In this document: in pieces, positions 31,004-41,100 of the stretch | How positions within the stretch are numbered: position 1 is the stretch's first letter | How the letters are laid out: each line of letters begins with the position of its first letter | Assembly: GCA_947632025.1 (NCBI GenBank) | Contig: CANRNN010000009.1 | Location: forward strand, 1 to 64,000 | DNA: 64,000 bases | Direction: 5' to 3' | DNA from: an uncultured Clostridia bacterium | Lineage (GTDB): Bacteria; Bacillota; Clostridia; Oscillospirales; Ruminococcaceae | Notes under the pieces: generated by a model | Told to the model about the DNA's origin: nothing | What the model saw: only the letters and a program-made list of their open reading frames with translations | Databases searched by the model: none | Made by a program: the position numbers and the translations under genes

Positions 31004-31591
31004 ATGAAGAAATTTACGGCAATCATTACTTCCTGCGCGGTGTGCGCGGCTGTTGCGGGAACGGCTCTCGCCGAAACGACCGCAGCCGACCTTAATGACG
31101 GCACCTACAGCATAACAGTCGATTCCAACAACAAAATGTTCAAGGTGACGGACTGCAAACTGACCGTAAAGGACGGCAAACTCACCGCCGCGGTAACTCT
31201 TTCCGGAACGGGCTACGGAAAGCTGTTTGTCGGCACGGGCGAACAGGCTGCTGCGGCTGCGGAAAGCGACTATATCCCGTTTGAGGACGTTGACGGAAAG
31301 TATGTTTACACATTTGAAATTACCGCGCTGGACGCGCCCGTACAGGTCGCGGCTTGGAGTACAAAGAATTCCGAGTGGTATGACAGAACTCTTACGTTCA
31401 ATTCTGCGGATCTTCCCGCGGAGGCTCTGAAAAACGGCGCGGGCGCGTCTGCTCCGTCTGAATCTTCAACGCCGTCTGATGCTCCGTCAACTGACAAGGA
31501 CAACCCCGATTCGGGATTTGGAACTCTCGCGCTGACAAGCGCTGTCCTTGCGGGCGCGGCAGTTGCCGTTTCAAGAAAAAAGAACAAGTGA
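31004..31591 (+). CDS. NEAT-like surface protein with signal peptide and NPDSG C-terminal sorting-like tail
   Basis: Signal peptide ...GTALAETTA; DLNDGTYSITVDSNNKMFKVTDCKLTVKDGKLTAAVTLSGTGYGKLFVG; NPDSG-TM-RKKNK. Confidence 0.75.
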   Translation: MKKFTAIITSCAVCAAVAGTALAETTAADLNDGTYSITVDSNNKMFKVTDCKLTVKDGKLTAAVTLSGTGYGKLFVGTGEQAAAAAESDYIPFEDVDGKYVYTFEITALDAPVQVAAWSTKNSEWYDRTLTFNSADLPAEALKNGAGASAPSESSTPSDAPSTDKDNPDSGFGTLALTSAVLAGAAVAVSRKKNK

Positions 31592-32088
31592 TACAGATAT
31601 ACTGCGGCGACGGCAAAGGCAAAACCACAGCCGCCATTGGGCTTGCGGTGCGCGCTGCGGGGGCAGGTATACCGGTTTGCTTCGCGCAGCTTATGAAAGG
31701 AAATCAGACCTCCGAAATAGCGCTGCTTTCCGATATCGGAAATATAACGGTCGTTCGTCCGACGAAGAATTTCGGTTTTTTCAAGGATATGACAAATGAA
31801 GATAAAGCGGAACTGTCCGAGATACATAATGAACTTTTGAAACGTGTTTTTTCCGAAAATTACAAAATGATAATTCTCGATGAATTCAATTCCGCGTATT
31901 CGTATAATTTGCTTGACAGAGCGCTTTCGCGGGAGCTTATCCTAAACTCCCCCGACAAGGAGATAATTCTCACGGGACGAGATCCCGACGGGATATTTCT
32001 CGAAAAAGCCGATTATATCAGCGAAATAAAATGCGTCCGACACCCGTATCAAAAGGGGATCTCTGCAAGAAAGGGGATAGAATTCTGA
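31588..32088 (+). CDS. cobO: Corrinoid adenosyltransferase (CobO/BtuR type)
   Basis: IQIYCGDGKGKTTAAIGLAVRAAGAG, MIILDEFNSAYSYNLL; GTG start overlapping upstream stop. Confidence 0.9.
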   Translation: MIQIYCGDGKGKTTAAIGLAVRAAGAGIPVCFAQLMKGNQTSEIALLSDIGNITVVRPTKNFGFFKDMTNEDKAELSEIHNELLKRVFSENYKMIILDEFNSAYSYNLLDRALSRELILNSPDKEIILTGRDPDGIFLEKADYISEIKCVRHPYQKGISARKGIEF

Positions 32089-32090
32089 AT

Positions 32091-32705
32091 ATGGAATACG
32101 TTCTTCCGGGCGATATAGAAAATCGCAGCTTCGAGATAATCGAAAGCGAGCTTAAACGGGAAATTCCCGACGAAATAAAGCCGATAGTTATACGCGTTAT
32201 ACATACGACGGCGGATTTCGATTTTGCCGAAAATCTGAAATTCTCGGAAGGTGCAGTTGAAAAAGCCCTTGAAGCGATAAAAAACGGCGTGACATTCGTC
32301 ACCGATACGAATATGGCAAAGGCGGGGATAAATAAAAAATTGCTTGAAAAGCACGGGTGCAAAGCCGTTTGCTTTATGGCTGACGAGGACGTTGCGAAAA
32401 CGGCTTCGCAGCGCGGTATCACTCGTGCCGCAGCTTCCGCCGAAAAGGCTGCTGAACTGAAAGAGCCTGTAATTTACGCGGTCGGGAACGCTCCCACGGC
32501 GCTGGTAAGGATATGCGAATTATCGGCTGAGGGGAAAATTTCTCCGAAGCTTGTTATAGGCGCTCCCGTGGGATTTGTGAACGTGATACAGTCAAAGGAA
32601 ATGCTAACACAGACCCGTATCCCTTACATCGCCGCAATGGGCAGAAAGGGCGGCAGCACCGTCGCGGCAGCGATATGCAACGCGCTGCTGAAAATGGCGC
32701 TTTGA
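32091..32705 (+). CDS. cbiC: Precorrin-8X methylmutase
   Basis: RSFEIIESEL, VIRVIHTTADFDFAENL, VTDTNMAKAGI, YAVGNAPTAL, GAPVGFVNV. Confidence 0.95.
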   Translation: MEYVLPGDIENRSFEIIESELKREIPDEIKPIVIRVIHTTADFDFAENLKFSEGAVEKALEAIKNGVTFVTDTNMAKAGINKKLLEKHGCKAVCFMADEDVAKTASQRGITRAAASAEKAAELKEPVIYAVGNAPTALVRICELSAEGKISPKLVIGAPVGFVNVIQSKEMLTQTRIPYIAAMGRKGGSTVAAAICNALLKMAL

Positions 32706-32742
32706 AATTCTTCTCGGAAATTAGGAAATTCTGGCTCAAAAT

Positions 32743-32777
32743 TTTCGGGGACGTATTAAAACTATACGTCCCCGAAA
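32743..32777. terminator. Terminator after cbiC
   Basis: TTTCGGGGACGTAT-taaaact-ATACGTCCCCGAAA. Confidence 0.75.
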
Positions 32778-32823
32778 TTATGTATTTTAATTAGTGGTCG
32801 GGCATTTGTGTCCGACTTTTGTT

Positions 32824-33756
32824 TTATTCCGCCCGTAAAAGCTCCGCGTAGACGAAACCTCCGCCGTTTTCTTTGTATACTACCCGAACGTTTTTCATTG
32901 TGACCTTGACTTCGGCGTAACTGCTGTCCTTAAACAGATCGGACAGATCTATCGGAACTTCGGAAATATTACCAAAGCTTATTTTCTTTCCGTCATAAAC
33001 AGCCCCGAATTTCTCGTTAGGGTCTGCCCATTCCTCGGTAAAACTGTACAGCATAGGCGGAACAGGAACGTATTCACTTTTTACGGAATCAGCGAAAAAT
33101 GTCAGATCGCCTTTTGAGTCAATATAGTCAGTCGTTTCCGGATAGCAGTACAGAACGCCCTCAAGTGTTATTTCGCCGTCGAAAATTATCTCGCTGCTGA
33201 GTATTTGACCCGTTAAGTCTACCCAATAATTCGCACTCGTGACGGTAAGCCCGTTGTCAAGCTTGTCGCCTGCTTTTACCTTGAAATATTCGGGATCTTC
33301 GACCGTAGATTCAATATCGGTATTGAATTCAAGGGTATCCCAATTGACAAGTCCGGAATTTTTTAAGGTGTTGTCGTAAAGCGGCTTTGCAAACCGTATA
33401 TACGAAAAATCAAATCCGACAGCATAAGTTGTACTGCCGTCATTGTTCGCCTGTGCATAAACAGCTTCGGACTTGTCGAGCGTGCCGCCGTCGGGAGCGG
33501 GAATGTTTTCGAGAGAAAATGTATCGATAAGCGCCTGAGTTTCGGGGCTTACAGCAGAAGCGGAGCTGTTTTGCGAACTTTCGGAGTTTTCGCTGTTCTC
33601 AGGGGAATTATTTTCGCTCGAATTATTCGCTGAACTTTCGATTGAATTTGTCGTGGAATTATCGCTCGAATTTTGTGAATTGCTGCACGCAGTAAGCGAC
33701 AGCGTGAGCGTGAGAGAAAGGATTGCTGATGTTTTCCTGAAATTCATTTTTTTCAC
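32824..33756 (-). CDS. Lipoprotein of unknown function, paralogue A
   Basis: Lipobox SLTACS; Ser/Asn-rich linker; shares ..YDNTLKNSGLVNWDTLEF.., AGDKLDNGLTV, GEITLEGVLYC layout with next gene. Confidence 0.75.
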   Translation of the reverse strand: MKKMNFRKTSAILSLTLTLSLTACSNSQNSSDNSTTNSIESSANNSSENNSPENSENSESSQNSSASAVSPETQALIDTFSLENIPAPDGGTLDKSEAVYAQANNDGSTTYAVGFDFSYIRFAKPLYDNTLKNSGLVNWDTLEFNTDIESTVEDPEYFKVKAGDKLDNGLTVTSANYWVDLTGQILSSEIIFDGEITLEGVLYCYPETTDYIDSKGDLTFFADSVKSEYVPVPPMLYSFTEEWADPNEKFGAVYDGKKISFGNISEVPIDLSDLFKDSSYAEVKVTMKNVRVVYKENGGGFVYAELLRAE

Positions 33757-33768
33757 CTCATTAAATTT

Positions 33769-34695
33769 TTAATTATTGATTTTTTCAATGGAAACGATCT
33801 CCCCAAAACAACCGAATGCTCCTCCGCCGGAGTTGGGTCCTTGGGTAACTATTCTTATGTTTTTGATTGTTACAGTTACCTCGGCGGCTTTTCCTTTCTC
33901 GATTATATCGTCACGACCTAATTCGGAAATATTTCCCAAACGATACGCACTTGTGCCGACGACCGCCAGACCTGCGTCGGGATATACCCGTTCCGGTACA
34001 TCATATTCTTTTTCGCCGTCAGAGATAAAAGAGATCCAATCCGGAAAATGAGAAAAATTTGTCGTGTCGGGGAAAAAATAAAGATCTCCCTCATAATCTA
34101 TATAATCATCTTCCGGAACACAATACAAAGCCCCGTTGAGTGTCAGCTCGCCATCAAAATAAACCCAACCGGTATAATCGACCCAGTCGTCTATAAAATA
34201 TTCCAGTATATGCCGCGCTTCTTTCACTTTAAGTCCGTTGTCAAGAACATCACCGGCTTTCACTCTTTCCCTCACAGGAGTATAATTATAATCGTGCGAA
34301 GCGAATTCATTAGTTTCCCAGTTTATAAGGTCGGGATTTTTAAAAGTATCATCATAAATTGGTGGTGCGTATTCAATAATGGAATAGTTGAACATAACAT
34401 ATTCATCGCCAGCACCTGAATGTTCAATGACCGCATCCGATAATGGTAAAGGTTCGCCGTCCGCACCAATAAGATCCTCCTCCCAATGGCTGACCTGCTG
34501 AACAGGACTTGACGAATTTGAAGGCGTAGTATCTGTTGAAGATGAAGTGTCAGGTGTTGTCTTTATGCTCGATGATGCAGACGAACTTGAATTACCGGAG
34601 GTGCTTGTAGTATTCGTCAAAGGTTTTTCAGTGCTGCACGCAGTAAGCGACATAATCACCGCTAATGAAATAAGTACAGATGTAATTTTTTTCAT
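33769..34695 (-). CDS. Lipoprotein of unknown function, paralogue B
   Basis: Lipobox SLTACS; YDDTFKNPDLINWETNEF, AGDVLDNGLKV, GELTLNGALYC. Confidence 0.75.
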   Translation of the reverse strand: MKKITSVLISLAVIMSLTACSTEKPLTNTTSTSGNSSSSASSSIKTTPDTSSSTDTTPSNSSSPVQQVSHWEEDLIGADGEPLPLSDAVIEHSGAGDEYVMFNYSIIEYAPPIYDDTFKNPDLINWETNEFASHDYNYTPVRERVKAGDVLDNGLKVKEARHILEYFIDDWVDYTGWVYFDGELTLNGALYCVPEDDYIDYEGDLYFFPDTTNFSHFPDWISFISDGEKEYDVPERVYPDAGLAVVGTSAYRLGNISELGRDDIIEKGKAAEVTVTIKNIRIVTQGPNSGGGAFGCFGEIVSIEKINN

Positions 34696-34767
34696 AGTTA
34701 TTTCCTCCTAAATTATTTATGTTGTAGAAACGCCTGTTTGAAAAGCCCCGACCTTTTCAATAATTTT

Positions 34768-34796
34768 ATTGTAACATAAAGTTTTTTCCTTGTCAA
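34768..34796 (-). promoter_or_regulatory. Promoter of lipoprotein operon
   Basis: Minus strand TTGACA-17 bp-TACAAT. Confidence 0.75.
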
Positions 34797-34802
34797 TAAA
34801 AG

Positions 34803-34882
34803 GTAACAAAACTGTAATTTTTTCCGGTAAATTGTAACCTTTTTGTAATCTTTTGAAACTTTTTTGTAACCATTTTGTAACC
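34803..34882. repeat. Array of GTAAC-type direct repeats at ~11-bp period, candidate response-regulator binding array
   Basis: GTAAC/GTAAT/GAAAC cores at 34803, 34814, 34834, 34845, 34855, 34866, 34877 (steps mostly 10-11 bp). Confidence 0.75.
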
Positions 34883-34977
34883 TTTGCGACAGGAGCATAA
34901 AAAAGTCATAAAATCTTCATAATTTCTTCAGATCCGCTTTACTATCGCGTTTTTTGAAAAAAATCCGCGCGCGGCGC

Positions 34978-35006
34978 TTGACAAATACTGAAAAAAGGTG
35001 TATCAT
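34978..35006 (+). promoter_or_regulatory. Promoter of the two-component system operon
   Basis: TTGACA-17 bp-TATCAT. Confidence 0.65.
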
Positions 35007-35035
35007 TAAATTGTAGAATGTTTCGGGAGGAGTAT

Positions 35036-35722
35036 ATGAACGAGAAGATACTTATTGTGGACGATGAACATGAGATCGCCGACCTCGTCGAACTTTGCCT
35101 GTCAAATGAGGGCTTCCTTACACGAAAATTCTACGACGGCGCATCTGCTCTCGAATTCCTGAACGGCGAAAGCGTCGACCTCGCCGTGGTGGACGTGATG
35201 ATGCCCGATATCGACGGGTTCTCTCTGGTCAGACTTCTGCGCGAGCGATACGTCTTTCCAGTTATAATGCTCACCGCCAGAGTGGAGGAATCCGACAAGA
35301 TAACGGGACTTATGCTCGGCGCGGACGATTATATGACTAAGCCTTTCAGCCCGCCGGAGCTTGTCGCGAGAGTCCGTACACAGCTTCGCAGATTCTACCG
35401 TTATAATGTAAACTCCAAACAGAATACCGAAATAGATATTCGCGGACTTTCCATAAACTCCGAAAACAGAAAATGCACACTTGACGGGAAAGCCGTAAAC
35501 CTCACGCCGCTCGAATTCAATATATTGCTCTACCTGTGCGAAAGACAAGGAAGCGTCGTCACAAGCGAGGAGCTTTTTGAAGCCGTGTGGGGAGAGAAAT
35601 ATCTCGACAGCTCCAATACCGTTATGTCGCATATTGCACGTCTGCGTGATAAGCTCGGCGAACAGCCGCGCCGCCCGAAGTACGTCAAGACCGTCTGGGG
35701 GGTGGGCTATACCGTTGAGTAA
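35036..35722 (+). CDS. OmpR/VanR-like response regulator
   Basis: REC (VDDEHEIADLVEL, VVDVMMPDIDGF, MLTAR, KPF) plus winged helix C-terminus. Confidence 0.92.
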   Translation: MNEKILIVDDEHEIADLVELCLSNEGFLTRKFYDGASALEFLNGESVDLAVVDVMMPDIDGFSLVRLLRERYVFPVIMLTARVEESDKITGLMLGADDYMTKPFSPPELVARVRTQLRRFYRYNVNSKQNTEIDIRGLSINSENRKCTLDGKAVNLTPLEFNILLYLCERQGSVVTSEELFEAVWGEKYLDSSNTVMSHIARLRDKLGEQPRRPKYVKTVWGVGYTVE

Positions 35723-36818
35723 AGGTAAAAATAAACGCTATCGCAAACTTTCCCGCGAAATATTGATACGGTATTTTCTGATACTTATCGTGGGAACGTT
35801 GTTTTTCGCTTTTTTCGTGACTACGGTCAAGTGGTTATGCGGGAGTTTGTCATTTCAAAGGGCAGGGAGAATTTACCGCGTACTGTTGTTTGTTGACGAA
35901 AATCTAGATATTTTCGAAGCGGCGGTAATAATCATTATGTGGGGGATCATCACACGGCTGTGTTTTATAAAGCCGTTGAAATTTCTGGACGAACTTACCG
36001 ACGCAGCTGTGAAAATGTCGTCCGGGTTTTCGGAGAACAGTGAGATAAAGCTCTCGCCCGAACTTCACGAAACAGAGCTTGAATTGAATTCCGCAAGGGA
36101 ACGTTCGGCTCGGAACGCTCAACGTGCGGCACAAGCCGAACAGCGCAAGAATGACCTTGTCGTCTATCTGGCTCACGACCTGAAAACTCCGCTTACGAGC
36201 ATTATCGGCTATCTTACGCTGCTGCGTGACGAACCTAATATTTCGCCCGAAAACCGCGCACGCTTCACGGATATAGCGCTTAATAAGGCAGATCGGCTGG
36301 AGCAGCTTGTAAACGAGTTTTTCGATATCACGAGATTCAACCTCACAACACTTACGCTTGAACGGGAGTCGGTCAACCTGTCGTTTATGCTGGAGCAGAC
36401 TGTAAGCGAGTTTCTGCCGATTTTCGCCGAAAAGGAGCTTGCAGCGCGGACAGATATTCAAAGCGGGATAATGCTTTTATGCGATCCGGACAAGCTGGCA
36501 AGGGTGTTTGACAATCTTCTGCGCAATTCTTTCAATTACAGCTACGACAAAAGCGAGGTCTTTATTTCTTTGAAGTCTGACGGGAGCTTTGCGGAAATTC
36601 TCGTGAGAAATCACGGAAAGAATATCCCCAAGGAAAAGCTCGGCAGGATCTTCGAGCAGTTTTTCAGAGTGGATTCCGCCAGAAGCTCCGGAACAGGCGG
36701 CGCCGGTCTTGGACTTGCTATAGCAAAGGAAATAGTCGACCTTCACGGCGGTGAGATCTCAGCCGGAAGCGAAAACGAAATAATAGAATTTAAGGTAAAA
36801 TTGCCGCTTGATATGTAA
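35715..36818 (+). CDS. VanS-like sensor histidine kinase (TTG start)
   Basis: YLAHDLKTPLTSIIGYL, two TM segments, LGRIFEQFFRVD, GGAGLGLAIAKEIV. Confidence 0.9.
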   Translation: MSKGKNKRYRKLSREILIRYFLILIVGTLFFAFFVTTVKWLCGSLSFQRAGRIYRVLLFVDENLDIFEAAVIIIMWGIITRLCFIKPLKFLDELTDAAVKMSSGFSENSEIKLSPELHETELELNSARERSARNAQRAAQAEQRKNDLVVYLAHDLKTPLTSIIGYLTLLRDEPNISPENRARFTDIALNKADRLEQLVNEFFDITRFNLTTLTLERESVNLSFMLEQTVSEFLPIFAEKELAARTDIQSGIMLLCDPDKLARVFDNLLRNSFNYSYDKSEVFISLKSDGSFAEILVRNHGKNIPKEKLGRIFEQFFRVDSARSSGTGGAGLGLAIAKEIVDLHGGEISAGSENEIIEFKVKLPLDM

Positions 36819-36849
36819 TTTTCAAAAAATCAAAAGGAGAACAGTTATT

Positions 36850-38007
36850 ATGAGAAAATCAGCCTTGTTTTTAGCAGCGGTCATAACGGCATCGGCTCTG
36901 ACGGGCTGTACGGAAACTTCGGAACATATAAGCGTTCCGAAGCTCTCGCATATGTCCTCAGAGAGTGAGAGTGAAGCTCCCGTATCGTCTGACACTTCGC
37001 ATTCAACGGATACGTCGGACTCGTCGGGCGCAGCGGCTTCTTCGGATACGAAAAGCTCGTCCACTTCGGAGAGTACGTCAAGCACTTTGAACGCGTCAAG
37101 CTCGTCAAGCGTGAAAAGCAGCTCGTCAAAGACCGCGAGCTCAACGAAAAAGCTTCCCGAAAAAAGCTCGTCGAAGGTATACACATCGTTCGAGCCTGAG
37201 TTGAAAGACGGCGTCCCCGAAGGCGAAACGCTGACCGTTCCGAGCGGCTCGATGCTTGAAATAGACGGGGATTTTCGGGTCGAGGGAACGCTCGACTGCT
37301 CCGAGGGCGGTCTGGTCGTAGTAAAGGACGGAGGACGGCTCCAACTCGACGGGAACGCCGTACTGAACGGCTGTATGCGCATAGACGAGGGCGGCGAAGT
37401 CTGCGGGGACGGAGTACTTAAGCTTGTGAACAATTTCGACGACATCGACTGCAAGGGCGGTTTTACCGCGAAGATCGACCCGCCCGCTCCCATTGAGAAA
37501 AACGGGGTAACATATGTAGGCGGAATACTTCTCGTCAACAAACAGTATGCACTTCCGAAAAAATACGGCAGCGGTCTTGATCCCGAACTTCAGGCAGCCG
37601 TCGAGGAAATGCGTAAGGCTTCGGGCTTTACTATGAGAATATCATCCGGATTCCGAAGCTACACTGAGCAGGAATGGTGGTACAATTACTGGTGTTCGGT
37701 GGACGGAGAGGAGATAGCAAGTACATATTCGGCGCTTCCCGGACACAGTGAGCATCAAACGGGTCTTGCCGCCGACATCACCAGAAGCGAACTTGATTAC
37801 GCAGATACTCCCGAAGGGAAATGGCTCGCGGCACACAGTTGGGAATACGGCTTGATAATCCGATATCCGCAGGACAAGGTGGACAAGACAGGCTATATTT
37901 ATGAACCGTGGCATGTGCGCTATCTCGGCAAAAGCACCGCGAAGCTCGTTCATGACAGCGGACTTTGTCTGGAGGAATTTCTGGGTGTTTGTGAAGAATC
38001 TGAATAA
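36850..38007 (+). CDS. Lipoprotein M15-family D-alanyl-D-alanine carboxypeptidase (VanY-like)
   Basis: Lipobox SALTGC; SSGFRSYTEQEWWYNYW, PGHSEHQTGLAADI, EPWHVRYLG. Confidence 0.9.
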   Translation: MRKSALFLAAVITASALTGCTETSEHISVPKLSHMSSESESEAPVSSDTSHSTDTSDSSGAAASSDTKSSSTSESTSSTLNASSSSSVKSSSSKTASSTKKLPEKSSSKVYTSFEPELKDGVPEGETLTVPSGSMLEIDGDFRVEGTLDCSEGGLVVVKDGGRLQLDGNAVLNGCMRIDEGGEVCGDGVLKLVNNFDDIDCKGGFTAKIDPPAPIEKNGVTYVGGILLVNKQYALPKKYGSGLDPELQAAVEEMRKASGFTMRISSGFRSYTEQEWWYNYWCSVDGEEIASTYSALPGHSEHQTGLAADITRSELDYADTPEGKWLAAHSWEYGLIIRYPQDKVDKTGYIYEPWHVRYLGKSTAKLVHDSGLCLEEFLGVCEESE

Positions 38008-38060
38008 AATCCGGATATTCAGAGTTAAGAAGCAGCAGATAAAATGCAGGAAATGGAGTA

Positions 38061-38086
38061 AGCCCGCCCTCAGGCGGGCTTTTTTT
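38061..38086 (+). terminator. Terminator
   Basis: AGCCCGCC-ctca-GGCGGGCT-TTTTTT. Confidence 0.8.
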
Positions 38087-38168
38087 GTGAAAATATGCTT
38101 GACAATATAACTTGTTCGTGATATAATTACTATGTATATTATTTTATTGCTTGAACGGAGGTCATTTT

Positions 38169-41100
38169 ATGTACCACTGCCGACTTAAATTCTGTTTCGT
38201 GGATTTTCCCGACGAATATGCCGAGATGATCAAGAGTATGCCCGTACTCTCAAAAAACTTTGAACACGACTTTTCAGACTGGAAGCCCGAAGAGGCGGAT
38301 ATCGTCCTGTTCGGCAATACTGCCGTGGACAGAATAAGAAGCTCTTTCAGAAAGAAATTGCCGCACTCTGTCTTTGTCGCCCTTTGCGAGCGCGACAACT
38401 TTGAATATTTCAAGAACCTCGCGGACGAGATATGGGAGCTTCCGCTAAACGAGTCCGAGTTTGAATACCGCTTCTTGTGTCTTCAGCGCGACATTAAGCT
38501 GATGATGGACAAGTGGGAGTCTGATAATTTCCTTAATGCCGCCATTGACAACTCTCCAAGCATGGTATGGTTCAAAAGCCGTGACGGCGTCCACGAAAAA
38601 GTGAATCAGAGCTTCTGCAACGCAGTCGGAAAGACAAAGGCTCAGGTTCAGGGACGAAGCCACGCATATATATGGGACGTTGAGGACGACGATCCGGCGT
38701 GTGTGGAATCCGATAATCAGGTAATGGAAACGCGCTCCTTGAAAATTTCCGAGGAGAAAATTATGACGGGTCAGGGCGAACGGCTGCTTACTACATATAA
38801 ATCCCCGCTCATCGACTGGGACGATTCCGTTATGGGAACGGTCGGTGTGGGTATTGATATAACCCGTGAACGCGCCTTTGAGGAGGGAATAGTAAGCCGC
38901 AGCCGCACTCTTGAAAAGGTACTCACGTCTATCGACGCGGGCGTTATCTGTCATTCTCTTGACGGAAAGAAAATAATAAGCACGAATGACGCGGCACTGA
39001 GGATACTCGGCTACAAAAGCGTCGACGAGATGCTCGCGGCGGGATTCGATATGGTGGCAAAGTCGGTTTTCGACGAGGATAAGCCTATATTCCGCGAGAA
39101 GATACGTTCACTGCGTGCAGAGGGCGACACCGTAGATGTTGAATATCGCGTGCGCCACGAGAACGGCGAAATAATACACGTTCTCGGAAATGTAAAGCTG
39201 CTGAGTGAAAATGGCGAGCTTTTCTTCCGCAGATTTCTGATCGACGTGACCGAACAGAAGCTGCGCGAGCGCGAACAGAAGCGTCGTTCCGACGCGCTGA
39301 TCCAAGGGCTTTCCACGGATTTCAGCCTTGTGTGCTATTACAATCTGATAACCGGTCTGGGCGAGCCGCTGCGTGTTAATGAAAACTGCGCAAAGGGTCT
39401 TTTGCAGTCGATATTCAAGGGAAACATCTCCCTTGAGGAGAGCTTCGGGCTTTATATCGGAAGCTGCGTTGTCGAGGAGGACAAGCGGGCTCTTCGGGAA
39501 ACTCTCACACGGCAGACGCTCCGCGAAAAGCTTTCAGACCGTGACACAATTTTCCTGAATTATCGCTGCTCCTGCGACGATAAGGTGCATTTCTTCCAGC
39601 TTAAGATCGTGAAAACAGGCGACTGGGCAATCGAGCCGAGCGTCGTTATAGGACTTCGCAGCGTCGATTCCGAAATACGCAAGGAGCTTGAAAAGGAGCT
39701 TCAGCTTGAGGCTGCTCTTGCCGAGGCAAACCGCGCAAATATTGCGAAAAGCGCCTTTTTGTCGAATATGTCCCACGACATAAGAACGCCCATGAACGCC
39801 ATCGTCGGTTTTACGACGCTTGCGCTTTCCCACCCCGAAAGAAAAGAACAGGTCGAGGAATGTCTTAAAAAGATAATGGCGTCGGGCAACCACCTGTTGT
39901 CGCTTATCAACGACGTTCTCGATATGAGCCGTATCGAAAGCGGAAAAATGCACCTCGACGAGAAGCCCGCAAGCCTTTCGGATATCATTCACGGACTTCA
40001 GAATATCCTTTACGCGGACGTTAGCTCCAAGGGTCTTGAAATGTCCGTCAATGCGTCGGAGATCTACGATGAGGAAATTCTCTGCGATAAATTAAGGTTG
40101 AATCAGGTGCTGCTCAACCTGCTCTCAAACGCGGTGAAGTACACTCCCTCAGGCGGAAAGGTAATGTTCGGCATATCACAGCACAACAGCCCGAATGAGG
40201 GATCTGCCCGCTACAGATTTGTCGTTAAGGATACGGGAATAGGTATGAGCGAGCAGTTCATAAAGCATATTTTCGAGCCGTTTGAGCGGGAGCGCAACAC
40301 GACCATAAGCGGTATCCAAGGAACGGGACTCGGTATGGCGATAACGAAAAATATCGTCGATATGATGCACGGGACTATTGATATTCAAAGCCGTCAGGGC
40401 GAAGGCACGACGGCGACGGTCGAGTTTGAGTTCAAAATAAATACCGGACATATCGACCTTCACACTATGGAGGAATTCAAAAATTGCCGTGCTCTGGTCG
40501 TTGACGACGACTTCAATACCTGCGACAGCGTTTCCTATATGCTCGAACAGCTGGGTATGCGCGCCGAGTGGACGCTTTCCGGAAAAGAAGCCGTTCTGCG
40601 CACAAAACAGGCGCTTTCCCGCGGTGACAGCTACGACGTTTATATCGTCGACTGTTTTCTGCCCGACCTAAATGGAATAGAGGTCGTTCGCCGCATACGC
40701 AAAGCAACGAAAACGAATGTTCCGATAATCGTCCTTACTGCTTACGACTGGACGGAATTTGAGGACGACGCGAGAGAAGCGGGAGTTTCGGCGTTCTGCT
40801 CGAAGCCGCTGTTTATGTCGGAATTAAAGAGCTGCCTGTCGGCGCTTTCGGCGAAGAAAGGTGAGGAAGGTTCCGAGAATGAAAGCAAAACACGTTCGGG
40901 AAGGCTGCTCCTCGCCGAGGATAACGAGCTGAATCAGGAAATAGCCGAGGCACTCCTTACCGAAGCGGGATTCGAGATCGACATAGCCGAAAACGGTCAG
41001 GAGGCTGTTGATGCCGTAAAATCACATGAGGCGGGGTATTACAAAGCTGTGCTTATGGACGTGCAGATGCCTGTAATGAACGGCTATGACGCTACCAGAG

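Noticed and set aside
36822-37541. 239-aa minus-strand ORF opposite the VanY-like gene
   Set aside because: Ser-rich linker antisense produces a long open frame; no RBS or domain evidence.
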